DNA from: Phenylobacterium soli
Lineage (GTDB): Bacteria; Pseudomonadota; Alphaproteobacteria; Caulobacterales; Caulobacteraceae
NCBI RefSeq assembly: GCF_003254475.1
Contig: NZ_QFYQ01000001.1
Location: 2,294,001 to 2,358,000 of the forward strand
DNA: 64,000 bases
Direction: 5' to 3'
Part shown: piece by piece, positions 1-9,755 of the stretch
How the letters are laid out: each line of letters starts with the position of its first letter
Position numbering within the stretch: the first letter of the stretch is position 1
Notes under the pieces: generated by a model
Database searches by the model: none
Told to the model about the DNA's origin: nothing
What the model saw: only the letters and a program-made list of their open reading frames with translations
Translations under genes and position numbers: made by a program

Positions 1-284
<284 letters not shown>

Positions 285-327
285 TCGGACCGGCTCCCCG
301 CAAGGGAAGCCATCCCACCTCAAAGCG

Positions 328-362
328 AGGGCCGCCAGGGCAACCCGGCGGCCCTTTCTTTT
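328..362 (+). terminator. Rho-independent terminator after tuf
   Basis: A perfect 9-bp stem (AGGGCCGCC at 328-336 with GGCGGCCCT at 347-355) with a 10-nt loop is followed by a T-rich tract at 355-362. It closes the tuf transcript and separates it from the GIN-domain genes. Confidence 0.88.
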
Positions 363-392
363 GCGCCTGATCCGTCGGCGACGAGGGGGTGG

Positions 393-410
393 CATGACCG
401 GAAAGTCATG
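393..410. promoter_or_regulatory. Short perfect palindrome upstream of the GIN-domain pair
   Basis: CATGAC at 393-398 and GTCATG at 405-410 form a perfect inverted repeat with a 6-nt spacer, about 80 bases before the first GIN-domain gene. The spacing suits a dimeric repressor or activator site. No matching promoter hexamers were convincing, so the regulatory role is inference. Confidence 0.3.
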
Positions 411-492
411 ACCGCGAATTAAGCTGTGTCTTCAGGGCGCCCGGACTAGCTTCGGCTCAGCAACTTGGACTTAGGGCTTGGGACTGGGGCTG

Positions 493-1350
493 ATGAGACT
501 TGCGATGTGCTTGACGGGCGCGGCCGTTCTTCTGGCGAGCGCCGGCGCAGCGGGCGCCGCCTCCGCGGAAACCCGCAGCGTGGAGCTCAGGGACGTGGTC
601 GCCCGGGTGACCGTCGTGCCGGAGGACCGCGCCGACGTGAAGGTGGAGTTCCTCTCCGCCAACCCGAAGCTGCCGATCACCGTGAGCAACGAGGGTGGAC
701 GGACCGTCGTAGACGGCGGCCTCGATCACCGCATTCGCGGCTGTCATCGCGACTCCGAACATCCGAGCGCCCACGTGCGCGGCGTCGGCCGTATCGGCGC
801 TGGCGAGATGCCGCAGGTGGTGATCCGCACCCCGAAGGACGTGGTCATGACCTCGGACGGGGCGGTGTTCGGCTCGATCGGCCGCTCCACGAGCCTGGAG
901 ATCCAGGACAGCGGCTGCAACACCTGGACCATCGCAGACAGCGCCGGCGACGTGCGGATCAGCGAGTCCGGGGCAGGGGCCGTGCGCATGGGCTCGGCCG
1001 AGCGGCTCGAACTGCACCTCTCGGGCGCCGCGGACGTGCACGCCGTGCGCGTCCGCCAGGGGATGACCGCCAGCCTCTCGGGGGCGGGCGACGTGAAGGT
1101 CGAAGACCTTTCCGGGCCGGTGAAGGCCGACGTCTCCGGGCTCGGCCACGTCCGGGCGGCAGGCGGTCACGTCACCGAGCTTCGGGCCTCGGTGTCCGGG
1201 GTCGGCGGCATGGATTTCGGCGGCGTCGCCGACAACCTGCACGCCAGCATTTCCGGTCTCGGCGGCATTCGTGTGAAACAGGTCACCGGATCGGTGACAA
1301 AGTCGGTCTCTGGCCTCGGCCACGTGACCGTCGACCAGCCGCGCAGCTGA
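493..1350 (+). CDS. Exported GIN-domain (DUF2807-like) repeat protein, copy 1
   Basis: Encodes about 285 residues with a signal peptide (MRLAMCLTGAAVLLASAGAAGA, cleavage likely near residue 23-25), so the product is exported. The second half carries seven copies of a turn motif at a spacing of roughly 19-22 residues (SGAG, SGAA, SGAG, SGLG, SGVG, SGLG, SGLG), each followed by a short hydrophobic strand. That is typical of the head-GIN/DUF2807 right-handed beta-solenoid, whose function is unknown. An in-frame TTG at 478 would add five residues, but the ATG at 493 follows a GGGG-rich stretch. It is a diverged tandem paralogue of the next gene, 28 bases downstream, and probably shares its transcript. 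Confidence 0.8.
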   Translation: MRLAMCLTGAAVLLASAGAAGAASAETRSVELRDVVARVTVVPEDRADVKVEFLSANPKLPITVSNEGGRTVVDGGLDHRIRGCHRDSEHPSAHVRGVGRIGAGEMPQVVIRTPKDVVMTSDGAVFGSIGRSTSLEIQDSGCNTWTIADSAGDVRISESGAGAVRMGSAERLELHLSGAADVHAVRVRQGMTASLSGAGDVKVEDLSGPVKADVSGLGHVRAAGGHVTELRASVSGVGGMDFGGVADNLHASISGLGGIRVKQVTGSVTKSVSGLGHVTVDQPRS

Positions 1351-1378
1351 CGCGGCGGCCAAGGCAAGGAGTTCGAAG

Positions 1379-2224
1379 ATGCGCATTGCCCAGATGCTGA
1401 CCGCCGCCGCCGGGGCCGGGGCCCTTACCCTGGCCTTCGCCGGCGTCGCCGACGCCGCCAGCGTCGAGGTCAAGGACGCCGTGGCCCGGGTCACCGTGAT
1501 CCCCGAGAACCGCTCGGACGTGAAGGTGGAGTTCCTGGCCACCAATCCGCGCCTGCCGATGAAGATCCGCTCCTTCGGCGGCCGCACCATCGTCGACGGC
1601 GACCTCGGCCGGCGGATCCGCAGCTGCCGCGGTTCGGGCCAGAGCGCCCGGGTCGAGGTCCGCGGCGTCGGCGAGGTCGGCTGGAACGAGATGCCCCAGG
1701 TCGTCATCCACACCCCGCGCGCCGCCAGCGTCGAGGCGGGCGGGGCTGTGTTCGGCTCGGTCGGGCGCTCGGCGGCGCTGGAGCTCGGCAACGCCGGCTG
1801 CGGCGACTGGACCGTCGCCAACGTCGAGGGGCGCCTGAAGCTCAGCCAGGCCGGCTCGGGCAACACCCGCACCGGCGCGGCCGGCGAGGCCAAGATCCGT
1901 GTGGCCGGCTCGGGGGATGTGTGGACGGCCGAGGTGCACGGGCCGCTGGACGTGGACATCGCCGGCTCCGGCAACGTCACCGTGGCCTCGGTCTCGGGCC
2001 CGCTGGAGGTCCGGGTGGCCGGCTCGGGGGACGTGAAGGTCTCGGGCGGGCACGCCACCTCTATGAGCGTGGCCATCGCCGGCTCGGGCGACGTCGACTT
2101 CGGCGGCGTGGCCGACAGCCTGAAGGCCCGGATCGCCGGCTCCGGCGACGTCCACGCCCGCGAGGTGAGGGGCGCGATCTCCAAGGCCGTCATGGGTTCG
2201 GGCGGGGTTTCGGTCGGCGAGTGA
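1379..2224 (+). CDS. Exported GIN-domain (DUF2807-like) repeat protein, copy 2
   Basis: A 281-residue product with a clear signal peptide ending near GVADAAS (about residue 23). Residues from about 155 to 280 contain seven turns built on GSG (mostly AGSGDV or AGSGNV) with short beta strands between them, a beta-solenoid pattern. It shares the order of motifs with copy 1 (VARVTV-PE-R-DVKVEFL near the start, GRTIVDG, EMPQVVI, AVFGSVGRS, DFGGVADSL), so the two arose by tandem duplication. The turn sequence has changed from SGLG to GSGD. An AAGGAG-type Shine-Dalgarno precedes the ATG. The substrate or partner cannot be read from the sequence. Confidence 0.82.
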   Translation: MRIAQMLTAAAGAGALTLAFAGVADAASVEVKDAVARVTVIPENRSDVKVEFLATNPRLPMKIRSFGGRTIVDGDLGRRIRSCRGSGQSARVEVRGVGEVGWNEMPQVVIHTPRAASVEAGGAVFGSVGRSAALELGNAGCGDWTVANVEGRLKLSQAGSGNTRTGAAGEAKIRVAGSGDVWTAEVHGPLDVDIAGSGNVTVASVSGPLEVRVAGSGDVKVSGGHATSMSVAIAGSGDVDFGGVADSLKARIAGSGDVHAREVRGAISKAVMGSGGVSVGE

Positions 2225-2273
2225 GCCCGGCTGCGAGGGGCGCGGGTCGGGCCATTTCCGGCCCCGCGGACCC

Positions 2274-2302
2274 TTGACGGAAGCGAGTCGCATAGGTATT
2301 AC
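2274..2302 (+). promoter_or_regulatory. Promoter of the S10 ribosomal protein operon
   Basis: TTGACG at 2274-2279, a 17-bp spacer and TATTAC at 2297-2302 form a strong sigma70-type promoter 233 bases before rpsJ. The spacer contains a GAGTC (GANTC) site at 2285-2289. The first 13 bases (TTGACGGAAGCGA) are identical to the start of the rpsM promoter at 16678. Confidence 0.75.
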
Positions 2303-2394
2303 CGCGCCTCCTGTTGGACCGGCTGTAGCTCGAAAGGGCTAGACGCGGCCCGCAGAACGGCCTGAGACAGTGCATTACGTAGCGTTTCGGGATG

Positions 2395-2419
2395 GGCCCT
2401 CGCGGGTTTCGCGCGGGCC
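2395..2419 (+). promoter_or_regulatory. Hairpin in the S10 operon leader
   Basis: GGCCC (2395-2399) pairs with GGGCC (2415-2419). After a single T/C mismatch, CGCG (2401-2404) pairs with CGCG (2410-2413) around a GGTTT loop. No T tract follows, so this is not a simple terminator. It lies in the roughly 230-nt leader between promoter and rpsJ and may be an r-protein feedback or attenuation element; that role is inference. Confidence 0.4.
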
Positions 2420-2535
2420 TAAGTCGTTTGTGCGGACTTTCGCGTACGGGCTCTCTTCGGAGGGTTCGGGCTGGTCTTTGAAATGGTCGAGATCACGCGG
2501 GCGGGCCGCCGTCTGTTAGGAATGAAAAGAGCGAT

Positions 2536-2844
2536 ATGGATCGTCAGAACATCCGCATCCGGCTCAAAGCCTTCGATCACCGCGTGCTGGACCATTCCAC
2601 CCGCGAGATCGTGAACACGGCGAAGAGGACGGGCGCCACCGTGCGCGGGCCGATCCCGCTGCCCACTCGCATCGAGAAATTCACCGTCAACCGCTCGCCG
2701 CACATCGACAAGAAGTCGCGCGAGCAGTTCGAAATCCGCACGCACAAGCGCGTGCTCGATATCGTCGACCCCACCCCGCAGACCGTGGACGCGCTGATGA
2801 AGCTCGACCTGTCCGCCGGCGTGGACGTCGAGATCAAGCTCTAA
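2536..2844 (+). CDS. rpsJ: 30S ribosomal protein S10
   Basis: A 102-residue protein starting [16 protein letters not shown], the normal length and sequence of S10. S10 sits in the 30S head and, with NusB, takes part in antitermination. It is the first gene of the S10 operon and follows a leader of about 230 nt. Confidence 0.98.
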   Translation: MDRQNIRIRLKAFDHRVLDHSTREIVNTAKRTGATVRGPIPLPTRIEKFTVNRSPHIDKKSREQFEIRTHKRVLDIVDPTPQTVDALMKLDLSAGVDVEIKL

Positions 2845-2857
2845 GGGGATCGGTCCG

Positions 2858-3670
2858 ATGCGAACCGGCGTGATCGCCAAAAAGCTGGGCATGACGCGCT
2901 TCTTCGATGAAGCGGGCAGCCACGTTCCCGTCACCGTGCTCAGCCTCGAGGGCTGCCAGGTGGTGGGTCAGCGCACCTCCGACAAGGACGGCTATGTGGC
3001 CCTCCAGCTCGGCGCGGGCGCGAAGAAGGCCAAGAACACCTCCAAGGCCATGCGCGGCCACTTCGCCAAGGCTCAGGTCGAGCCGAAGCGGACCGTGGCG
3101 GAGTTCCGGGTTTCCGAAGACAACCTGATCGACGTGGGCGCGGAGATCACCGCCGACCACTTCGTCCCCGGTCAGAAGGTGGACATCACCGGCCTGACCG
3201 TCGGTAAGGGTTTCGCCGGCTCCATGAAGCGCTGGAACTTCGGCGGCATGCGCGCCACCCACGGCGTGTCGGTGTCGCACCGGGCGCACGGCTCCACGGG
3301 TAACCGTCAGGATCCGGGCCGCACCTTCCCGGGCAAGAAGATGGCCGGCCACCTCGGCCAGGAAACCGTCACCACCCTGAACATCACCGTCTGGCGCGTC
3401 GACGTCGAGCGCGGCCTGATCCTGGTCAAGGGCTCCGTGCCCGGCACCGAAGGCACGTTCGTGAAGATCCGCGACGCGGTGAAGTCGGCCCTGCCGGCCG
3501 AGGCCCCGAAGCCGGGCGCCTTCCGCTCCAGCGGCGAACCCACCCCGGCCGAGGCCGTGGGCGAGGAAGCCCCGGTGGAAGCCGCCGCCGCTCCGGAAAC
3601 GGCCGCTGAAGAGACCGCCGCGCCGGAAGCCGCCGCTCCGGAAGCGCCCGAAGCTGGGGATCAAGCGTAA
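2858..3670 (+). CDS. rplC: 50S ribosomal protein L3 with long acidic C-terminal tail
   Basis: 270 residues beginning [20 protein letters not shown], with the conserved L3 core ([37 protein letters not shown]) over about residues 1-210. The last 55-60 residues are an Ala/Glu/Pro-rich low-complexity tail absent from E. coli L3 (209 residues). L3 binds 23S rRNA close to the peptidyl transferase centre. The stop overlaps the rplD start as TAATG, so translation is probably coupled. Confidence 0.97.
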   Translation: MRTGVIAKKLGMTRFFDEAGSHVPVTVLSLEGCQVVGQRTSDKDGYVALQLGAGAKKAKNTSKAMRGHFAKAQVEPKRTVAEFRVSEDNLIDVGAEITADHFVPGQKVDITGLTVGKGFAGSMKRWNFGGMRATHGVSVSHRAHGSTGNRQDPGRTFPGKKMAGHLGQETVTTLNITVWRVDVERGLILVKGSVPGTEGTFVKIRDAVKSALPAEAPKPGAFRSSGEPTPAEAVGEEAPVEAAAAPETAAEETAAPEAAAPEAPEAGDQA

Positions 3671-4308
3671 TGAAGCTCGACGTCATCAAGCTGGACGGCG
3701 GCAAGGGCGGCTCGATCGAGCTGCCGGACGATATCTTCGGCATCGAAGAGATCCGCGCCGACATCCTGCAGCGCTGCGTCACCTGGCAACTCGCCAAGCG
3801 CCGCGCCGGCACCCACAAGATCCAGGTCCGCAACGAGGTCTCTCGTACCGGCAAGAAGATGTACAAGCAGAAGGGCACCGGCGGCGCCCGTCACGGCTCG
3901 CGCCGGGCGGCCCAGTTCGTCGGCGGCGCCAAGGCCCACGGCCCGGTCGTGCGCAGCCACGCCTTCGACCTTCCCAAGAAGGTCCGGGCGCTGGCGCTGA
4001 AGCACGCGCTGTCGTCGAAGGCCAAGGCCGGCTCGCTGATCGTGCTGGACGGGGCGACCGTGAAGGACGCCAAGACCGCCGCTCTGCGCGCCTCGCTTGC
4101 CAAGATCGGCGTGACCAACGCCCTGGTGATCGCCGGGGTCGAGGTGGACGCCAACCTGAAGCTCGCCGCGCGCAACATCCCGAACGTGGACGTGCTGCCG
4201 AACGCGGGCCTGAACGTCTACGACGTGCTGCGCCGCCAGACCCTCGTCCTGACCAAGGACGCGGTCGACGCGATCCGCGCGCGCTTCCAGCCTGAGGAGG
4301 CTGCGTGA
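3670..4308 (+). CDS. rplD: 50S ribosomal protein L4
   Basis: 212 residues with the L4 signature [20 protein letters not shown] in the loop that lines the exit tunnel. In E. coli L4 is also the feedback regulator of the S10 operon; whether it acts on the leader hairpin here cannot be seen. It shares one base with both neighbours (TAATG and TGATG). Confidence 0.97.
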   Translation: MKLDVIKLDGGKGGSIELPDDIFGIEEIRADILQRCVTWQLAKRRAGTHKIQVRNEVSRTGKKMYKQKGTGGARHGSRRAAQFVGGAKAHGPVVRSHAFDLPKKVRALALKHALSSKAKAGSLIVLDGATVKDAKTAALRASLAKIGVTNALVIAGVEVDANLKLAARNIPNVDVLPNAGLNVYDVLRRQTLVLTKDAVDAIRARFQPEEAA

Positions 4309-4610
4309 TGGCCGATCAGCCCACCGCCCGTCACTACGACGCCATCGTCGCGCCGGTGATCACCGAAAAGGCCACCCTGCTCTCCGAGCAGAACAAGGTG
4401 GTCTTCCAGGTGGCCGCGGACGCCACGAAGGACGAGATCGCCGCCGCGGTCGAAGCGCTGTTCAAGGTCAATGTGACCAAGGTCAACACCCTCAACGTGA
4501 AGGGCAAGACCAAGCGCTTCCGCGGCATCGTCGGCCGTCGCTCCGACGTCAAGAAAGCTGTCGTGACCCTGGCCGAAGGCCAGTCGATCGACATCACCAC
4601 GGGGCTCTGA
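4308..4610 (+). CDS. rplW: 50S ribosomal protein L23
   Basis: 100 residues ([20 protein letters not shown]) ending TTGL, with the typical L23 core including [22 protein letters not shown]23 stands at the exit of the nascent chain tunnel and docks trigger factor and SRP. The ATG at 4308 overlaps the rplD stop in TGATG. A GTG at 4305 in the same frame would add one residue and is less likely. Confidence 0.96.
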   Translation: MADQPTARHYDAIVAPVITEKATLLSEQNKVVFQVAADATKDEIAAAVEALFKVNVTKVNTLNVKGKTKRFRGIVGRRSDVKKAVVTLAEGQSIDITTGL

Positions 4611-4615
4611 CCTAG

Positions 4616-5452
4616 ATGGCTCTGAAGCAGTTCAACCCGACTTCGCCGGGCCGGCGTCAGCTGGTCCTGGTCGACAAGTCCGAGCTCCACAAGGGCAAGC
4701 CGGAGAAGTCCCTCGTCGAGGGCCTGACCAAGTCCGGCGGCCGTGGCGGCGGCGGCCGGGTGGCCGTGCGCTTCCGTGGCGGCGGCGCCAAGCGCCTCTA
4801 CCGGATCGTGGACTTCAAGCGTCGCAAGTTCGACGTCGCCGGCAAGGTCGAGCGTCTGGAGTACGACCCGAACCGCAGCGCCTTCATCGCCCTGATCCGC
4901 TACGCGGACGGGGAGGTGGCCTACATCCTGGCGCCGCAGCGCCTGAAGGTGGGCGACGAGGTGATCGCGGCCGAGAAGGCCGACGTGAAGCCCGGCAACG
5001 CCATGCCGCTGCGCGCCATGCCGATCGGCACCATCATCCACAACATCGAGCTCAAGCCGCTGAAGGGCGGCCAGATGGCTCGGGCCGCGGGCGCCTACGC
5101 CCAGCTGGTCGGCCGCGACGCCGGCTATGCCCAGATCCGTCTCGGCTCCGGCGAGCTGCGGATGGTGCAGGACAGCTGCATGGCCACCGTCGGCGCCGTG
5201 TCGAACCCGGACCACATGAACGAGGTCCTCGGCAAGGCCGGCCGCAATCGTCACAAGGGCAAGCGCCCGCACGTCCGCGGCGTCGCCATGAACCCCGTCG
5301 ATCACCCGCACGGCGGCGGTGAAGGCAAGACCTCGGGCGGCCGTCACCCGGTCACCCCGTGGGGCCAGCCGACCAAGGGCCGCAAGACCCGCACCAACAA
5401 GGCGACGGACAAGTTCATCATCCGCTCGCGTCACGCCAGGAAGGCTCGCTAA
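4616..5452 (+). CDS. rplB: 50S ribosomal protein L2
   Basis: 278 residues, the usual length. The essential RNA-binding motif near the C-terminus ([20 protein letters not shown]) is intact, including the conserved histidine. L2 is a primary 23S rRNA binder needed for peptidyl transferase activity. Only five bases separate it from rplW and no good Shine-Dalgarno is visible, suggesting translational coupling. Confidence 0.98.
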   Translation: MALKQFNPTSPGRRQLVLVDKSELHKGKPEKSLVEGLTKSGGRGGGGRVAVRFRGGGAKRLYRIVDFKRRKFDVAGKVERLEYDPNRSAFIALIRYADGEVAYILAPQRLKVGDEVIAAEKADVKPGNAMPLRAMPIGTIIHNIELKPLKGGQMARAAGAYAQLVGRDAGYAQIRLGSGELRMVQDSCMATVGAVSNPDHMNEVLGKAGRNRHKGKRPHVRGVAMNPVDHPHGGGEGKTSGGRHPVTPWGQPTKGRKTRTNKATDKFIIRSRHARKAR

Positions 5453-5455
5453 GGC

Positions 5456-5734
5456 ATGACCCGCTCTGTCTGGAAAGGTCCGTTCGTCGACGGATACCTG
5501 CTCAAGAAGGCCGAGGCCCTCCAGGGCTCCGGCCGCAAGGACGTGATCAAGACCTGGTCGCGCCGCTCCACCATCATGCCGCAGTTCGTCGGTCTGACGT
5601 TCGGCGTCCACAACGGCCAGAAGCATGTGCCGGTCCTCATCTCCGAGGACATGGTCGGCATGAAGCTCGGCGAGTTCGCCCCGACCCGGTTCTTCCCGGG
5701 CCACGCGGCGGACAAGAAGGCCAAGAGGAAGTAA
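5456..5734 (+). CDS. rpsS: 30S ribosomal protein S19
   Basis: 92 residues starting [20 protein letters not shown], with the conserved [16 protein letters not shown] and GEFAPTR segments. It binds with S13 in the 30S head. An AAGG sequence at the end of rplB serves as ribosome binding site. Confidence 0.97.
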   Translation: MTRSVWKGPFVDGYLLKKAEALQGSGRKDVIKTWSRRSTIMPQFVGLTFGVHNGQKHVPVLISEDMVGMKLGEFAPTRFFPGHAADKKAKRK

Positions 5735-5735
5735 G

Positions 5736-6116
5736 ATGGCCAAGCAAGCCAAAGAGCGCCGGTACACGGCCGCCGAGGCGGTGGCCAAGGTGCGGACCCT
5801 CCGCACCAGCCCGCGCAAGCTCAACCTCGTCGCCCAGTCGATCCGCGGCCTGAAGGTCCAGCGGGCGCTGAACGAGCTCGAGTTCAGCCACAAGCGCATC
5901 GCGAAGGACGTTCGCAAGGCGCTCTACTCGGCGATCTCCAACGCCGAGAACAACCACAACCTCGACATCGACTCCCTGGTCGTCGCCGAGGCCTACGTGG
6001 GCAAGAACCTGGTGATGAAGCGCTTCGCCGCCCGTGCGCGCGGCCGCGCCTCTCGCATCGAAAAGCCGTTCAGCGAGATCACCATCGTGGTCCGCGAGCT
6101 GGGTGAGGCCGCCTGA
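5736..6116 (+). CDS. rplV: 50S ribosomal protein L22
   Basis: 126 residues with the L22 signature [19 protein letters not shown] at the C-terminus, the beta hairpin that reaches into the exit tunnel. Its stop overlaps the rpsC start (TGATG). Confidence 0.97.
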   Translation: MAKQAKERRYTAAEAVAKVRTLRTSPRKLNLVAQSIRGLKVQRALNELEFSHKRIAKDVRKALYSAISNAENNHNLDIDSLVVAEAYVGKNLVMKRFAARARGRASRIEKPFSEITIVVRELGEAA

Positions 6117-6877
6117 TGGGTCAGAAAGTCAATCCGGTCGGGCTCCGCCTCGGCATCAACCGCACCTGGGACAGCCGCTGGTTCGCCGACGGCGCCGAGT
6201 ACGGCAAGCTGCTGCACGAGGACATCAAGGTCCGTCGCGCGCTGAAGAAGCGCCTCTATCAGGCCGGCGTGTCGCGGATCGTCATCGAGCGTCCGCACAA
6301 GAAGTGCCGCATCACCATCTATGCCGCGCGCCCCGGCGTGATCATCGGCAAGAAGGGCGCGGACATCGACAAGCTGCGCAAGGACATCGCCGCCATGACC
6401 GCGGGCGAAGTCCACCTGAACATCGTCGAGGTGCGCAAGCCCGAGACCGACGCCCAGCTGGTGGCCGAGAACATCGCCCAGCAGCTCGAGCGCCGCGTCG
6501 CCTTCCGCCGCGCCATGAAGCGCGCGCTGCAGAGCGGCATGCGCCTGGGCGCCAAGGGCATGCGCATCGAGGTCGGCGGCCGTCTGGGCGGCGCCGAAAT
6601 CGCCCGTTCGGAGTCGTATCAGGAAGGCCGCGTTCCGCGTCACACGCTGCGCGCCGACATCGACTACGGCGTGACCGAGGCTTCCACCACCTACGGCGTC
6701 ATCGGCGTCAAGGTGTGGGTCTTCAAGGGCGAAGTCCTCGAGCACGATCCGATGGCGCTCGACAAGCGCCTGGCCGGCGAAAGCGGCCCGGCGGGTGAGG
6801 GCGGCGGCCGCGAGCGCGGCGATCGTCCCGAGCGCGGGCCGCGCCGTGAGCGCCGTGGCGCTGACGCGAACGCTTAA
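6116..6877 (+). CDS. rpsC: 30S ribosomal protein S3
   Basis: 253 residues. The KH-type RNA-binding loop ([18 protein letters not shown], about residues 76-93) and the C-terminal S3 domain are present. The last 30 residues or so form an Arg/Glu/Gly-rich tail. S3 lines the mRNA entry channel with S4 and S5. Confidence 0.97.
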   Translation: MGQKVNPVGLRLGINRTWDSRWFADGAEYGKLLHEDIKVRRALKKRLYQAGVSRIVIERPHKKCRITIYAARPGVIIGKKGADIDKLRKDIAAMTAGEVHLNIVEVRKPETDAQLVAENIAQQLERRVAFRRAMKRALQSGMRLGAKGMRIEVGGRLGGAEIARSESYQEGRVPRHTLRADIDYGVTEASTTYGVIGVKVWVFKGEVLEHDPMALDKRLAGESGPAGEGGGRERGDRPERGPRRERRGADANA

Positions 6878-6887
6878 GGGCTGACCG

Positions 6888-7319
6888 ATGCTGTCTCCGA
6901 AGAAGACCAAGTACCGCAAGCAGTTCAAGGGCCGCATCAGCGGCATGGCCAAGGGTGGCTCTGCCCTGAACTTCGGCTCCTACGGGCTGAAGTCGCTGCA
7001 GCCTGAGCGGATCACCGCGCGCCAGATCGAAGCGGCGCGTCGTGCGATCACCCGCCAGATGAAGCGCCAGGGCCGTGTCTGGATCCGCATCTTCCCGGAC
7101 GTGCCGGTCACCGGCAAGCCGGCCGAAGTGCGGATGGGCTCGGGCAAGGGCTCGGTGGAATACTGGGCCGCTCGCGTCGAGCCGGGCCGGATCATGTTCG
7201 AAGTGGACGGCGTTCCGGACGACGTCGCCCGTGAAGCCCTGCGCCTCGGCGCGGCGAAGCTTCCGGTGCGCACCAAGATCGTCACGCGGATCGACGCCGG
7301 CGCTCTGGAGCACGCGTGA
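6888..7319 (+). CDS. rplP: 50S ribosomal protein L16
   Basis: 143 residues ([21 protein letters not shown]), with conserved [27 protein letters not shown] split over the middle of the protein. L16 helps shape the A site of the 50S subunit. The stop overlaps the start of rpmC. Confidence 0.97.
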   Translation: MLSPKKTKYRKQFKGRISGMAKGGSALNFGSYGLKSLQPERITARQIEAARRAITRQMKRQGRVWIRIFPDVPVTGKPAEVRMGSGKGSVEYWAARVEPGRIMFEVDGVPDDVAREALRLGAAKLPVRTKIVTRIDAGALEHA

Positions 7320-7513
7320 TGAAGATCGATGACGTCCGGGGCATGACGCCCGACCAGCTGAACGAGCAGCTCGTCAACCTGAAGAAGGAGCAGTTCAACC
7401 TGCGCTTCCAACGGGCGACCGGCCAGCTCGAGAAGACCCACCGCGTTGACGAGGTGCGCAAGGATATCGCGCGCATCAAGACCGTCATGCGCGCGAAGCA
7501 GGCTCAGGCCTAA
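7319..7513 (+). CDS. rpmC: 50S ribosomal protein L29
   Basis: 64 residues, a two-helix hairpin ([18 protein letters not shown] then [18 protein letters not shown]). The ATG at 7319 overlaps the rplP stop in TGATG; an in-frame GTG at 7316 is the alternative. L29 lies beside L23 at the tunnel exit. Confidence 0.95.
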   Translation: MKIDDVRGMTPDQLNEQLVNLKKEQFNLRFQRATGQLEKTHRVDEVRKDIARIKTVMRAKQAQA

Positions 7514-7526
7514 GGAGCTCTGATCG

Positions 7527-7775
7527 ATGCCGAAACGAATTCTCGAAGGCGTGGTCGTCTCCGACAAGGGCGACAAGACGGTGGTGGTGAAGGTCGAGCG
7601 GACCTTCCTGCACCCGGTGCTGAAGAAGACCGTCCGTCGGTCCAAGAAGTACCACGCCCACGACGAGGCCAACGCCTACAAGACCGGCGACGTCGCCCGC
7701 ATCATCGAGTGCGCGCCGAAGTCGAAAACGAAAACCTGGGAAGTGCTGCCTAAGGGCGGCGCGGCCCAAGCCTAA
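7527..7775 (+). CDS. rpsQ: 30S ribosomal protein S17
   Basis: 82 residues of the OB-fold protein S17, with [18 protein letters not shown] and the KKYHAHDE segment. A GGAG Shine-Dalgarno lies ten bases upstream. Confidence 0.96.
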   Translation: MPKRILEGVVVSDKGDKTVVVKVERTFLHPVLKKTVRRSKKYHAHDEANAYKTGDVARIIECAPKSKTKTWEVLPKGGAAQA

Positions 7776-7787
7776 GGATCGACATCC

Positions 7788-8156
7788 ATGATCCAGATGC
7801 AAACTAACCTGGACGTCGCCGACAATTCCGGCGCCCGCCGGGTCATGTGCATCAAGGTGCTGGGCGGCGCGAAGCGCCGTTACGCCAGCGTCGGTGACAA
7901 GATCGTCGTCTCCGTGAAGGAGGCGATCCCGCGCGGCCGCGTGAAGAAGGGCGATGTGCTGCAGGCCATCGTCGTCCGCACCAGCCAGGCCATCAAGCGC
8001 AAGGACGGTTCGGTCATCCGCTTCGACAAGAACGCGGCGGTGATCGTCAACAAGCAAAGCGAGCCGATCGGCACGCGGATCTTCGGCCCGGTTCCCCGCG
8101 AACTGCGCGCCAAGAACCACATGAAGATCATCTCGCTCGCCCCTGAGGTGCTGTAA
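7788..8156 (+). CDS. rplN: 50S ribosomal protein L14
   Basis: 122 residues, exactly the usual length, starting [18 protein letters not shown]14 binds 23S rRNA at the subunit interface. The stop and the rplX start share TAATG. It is the first gene of the spc part of the cluster; no promoter was seen before it. Confidence 0.98.
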   Translation: MIQMQTNLDVADNSGARRVMCIKVLGGAKRRYASVGDKIVVSVKEAIPRGRVKKGDVLQAIVVRTSQAIKRKDGSVIRFDKNAAVIVNKQSEPIGTRIFGPVPRELRAKNHMKIISLAPEVL

Positions 8157-8470
8157 TGGCGGCGAAGATCAAGAAGGGGGACCGCGTCGTGGTCCTCAGC
8201 GGCAAGGACAAGGGCCGTCAGGGCACTGTCACCAAGGTGCTGCCGAAGGAAGAGCGCGTGGTCGTCGAGGGCCTGAACATGGTTCAGCGCCACACCCGTC
8301 CGACCCAGTTCGATCCGCAGGGCGGCATCAAGAACAAGGAAGCGCCGCTTCACGTGTCGAACGTCGCCGTCGTCGACTCCAAGGGCAAGGCGACCCGCGT
8401 CGGCTTCCGCATGGACGGCGACAAGAAGGTGCGTTTCGCCAAGACGACCGGCGAGGTGATCAATGGCTGA
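8156..8470 (+). CDS. rplX: 50S ribosomal protein L24
   Basis: 104 residues with the N-terminal KOW motif ([20 protein letters not shown]). L24 initiates 50S assembly. Its last codons overlap rplE by eight bases. Confidence 0.97.
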   Translation: MAAKIKKGDRVVVLSGKDKGRQGTVTKVLPKEERVVVEGLNMVQRHTRPTQFDPQGGIKNKEAPLHVSNVAVVDSKGKATRVGFRMDGDKKVRFAKTTGEVING

Positions 8471-9020
8471 GCAAGCTTACGAGCCGCGGCTGAAGACCGA
8501 ATACAAGGCGCGCATCCGCAAGGCGATGCGCGACAAGTTCGGCTACACCAACGAGATGCAGATCCCCAAGCTCGAGAAGATCGTGATCAACATGGGGGTT
8601 GGCGAGGCCGTTGCGGACTCGAAGAAGATCCAGTCCGCGATGACCGACCTCGGCAAGATCGCCGGCCAAAAGCCGGTGCCGACCAAGGCGCGCAACTCGA
8701 TCGCGACTTTCAAGCTCCGTGAGGGCATGACCGTCGGCACCAAGGTGACCCTGCGCCAGGACCGTATGTACGAGTTCCTGGACCGCCTGATCACCATCGC
8801 GCTGCCGCGCGTGAAGGACTTCCGGGGCCTGAAGCCCACGTCGTTCGACGGCCGCGGCAACTATGCCATGGGTCTGAAGGAGCACATCGTGTTCCCGGAG
8901 ATCAACTACGACCAGATCGACCAGATCTGGGGCATGGACATCATCATCACCACCACTGCGAAGACCGACGAGGAAGCCCGCGAGCTCCTCCGGAACTTCC
9001 AGTTCCCGTTCACCGCGTAA
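8463..9020 (+). CDS. rplE: 50S ribosomal protein L5
   Basis: 185 residues, with the L5 signatures [13 protein letters not shown] and [17 protein letters not shown]5 binds 5S rRNA in the central protuberance. The start lies inside the end of rplX. Confidence 0.97.
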   Translation: MAEQAYEPRLKTEYKARIRKAMRDKFGYTNEMQIPKLEKIVINMGVGEAVADSKKIQSAMTDLGKIAGQKPVPTKARNSIATFKLREGMTVGTKVTLRQDRMYEFLDRLITIALPRVKDFRGLKPTSFDGRGNYAMGLKEHIVFPEINYDQIDQIWGMDIIITTTAKTDEEARELLRNFQFPFTA

Positions 9021-9041
9021 CGGACGGGAGGGAAGAGAGAC

Positions 9042-9347
9042 ATGGCCAAGAAAAGCGCCGTCAACCGCAACGAGCGGGTCAAGAAGCTGGTGAAGCAGAG
9101 CGCTGCGAAGCGTCAGCTGCTGAAGGACATCGCCAACGACGAGTCCCTGCCGCTGGAGGAGCGTTTCGACGCTCGCCTCAAGCTCGCCGCGATGCCGCGT
9201 AACTCGTCGGCGACCCGGATCCGCAACCGCTGCGAGATCACCGGCCGCCCGCGCGCCTATTACCGCAAGCTCAAGATGAGCCGTATCTCGCTGCGCGACC
9301 TCGGGTCGAACGGCCTGATCCCCGGCCTCGTCAAGTCGAGCTGGTAG
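9042..9347 (+). CDS. rpsN: 30S ribosomal protein S14, zinc-free form
   Basis: 101 residues, the longer C-minus type that lacks the two CXXC zinc motifs. The C-terminal signature [20 protein letters not shown] is clear. A strong Shine-Dalgarno (GGGAGGGAAGAG) precedes the ATG. Confidence 0.97.
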   Translation: MAKKSAVNRNERVKKLVKQSAAKRQLLKDIANDESLPLEERFDARLKLAAMPRNSSATRIRNRCEITGRPRAYYRKLKMSRISLRDLGSNGLIPGLVKSSW

Positions 9348-9358
9348 GAGAGGGGATC

Positions 9359-9754
9359 ATGGTCAACGACCCCATCGGCGATCTGATCGCCCGTATCAAG
9401 AACGCCGCCATGCGCGGCCGCGCCAAGCTGATGACGCCTGCGTCGAAGATGCGCGCCCGTGTCCTCGATGTACTGCTCGAGGAAGGCTACATCCGCGGCT
9501 ACCACCTGGTGGAAAAGCCCGGCGCCTTCCCGGAGTTCGAGATCGAGCTGAAGTACTTCGATGGCCAGCCGGTCATCGCGGAAATCAGCCGCGTGTCGAA
9601 GCCCGGCCGGCGCGTCTATTCGTCGATCAAGGACCTGAAGCCCGTGAAGAACGGCCTCGGGATCTCGATCCTGTCGACGCCGAAGGGCGTGATGTCCGAC
9701 GCGGCCGCCCGTGAGGCGAACGTGGGCGGCGAAGTGATCTGCCGGGTCTACTAA
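9359..9754 (+). CDS. rpsH: 30S ribosomal protein S8
   Basis: 131 residues starting [16 protein letters not shown] and ending GGEVICRVY, both typical of S8. In E. coli S8 represses the spc operon by binding an mRNA site near rplE; no such site was searched for here. A GAGAGGGG ribosome binding site is present. Confidence 0.97.
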   Translation: MVNDPIGDLIARIKNAAMRGRAKLMTPASKMRARVLDVLLEEGYIRGYHLVEKPGAFPEFEIELKYFDGQPVIAEISRVSKPGRRVYSSIKDLKPVKNGLGISILSTPKGVMSDAAAREANVGGEVICRVY

Positions 9755-9755
9755 G

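Noticed and set aside
457-2193. Reverse-strand open frame of 578 codons across the GIN-domain genes
   Set aside because: Antisense to two genes with signal peptides and repeat structure; no recognisable domain.
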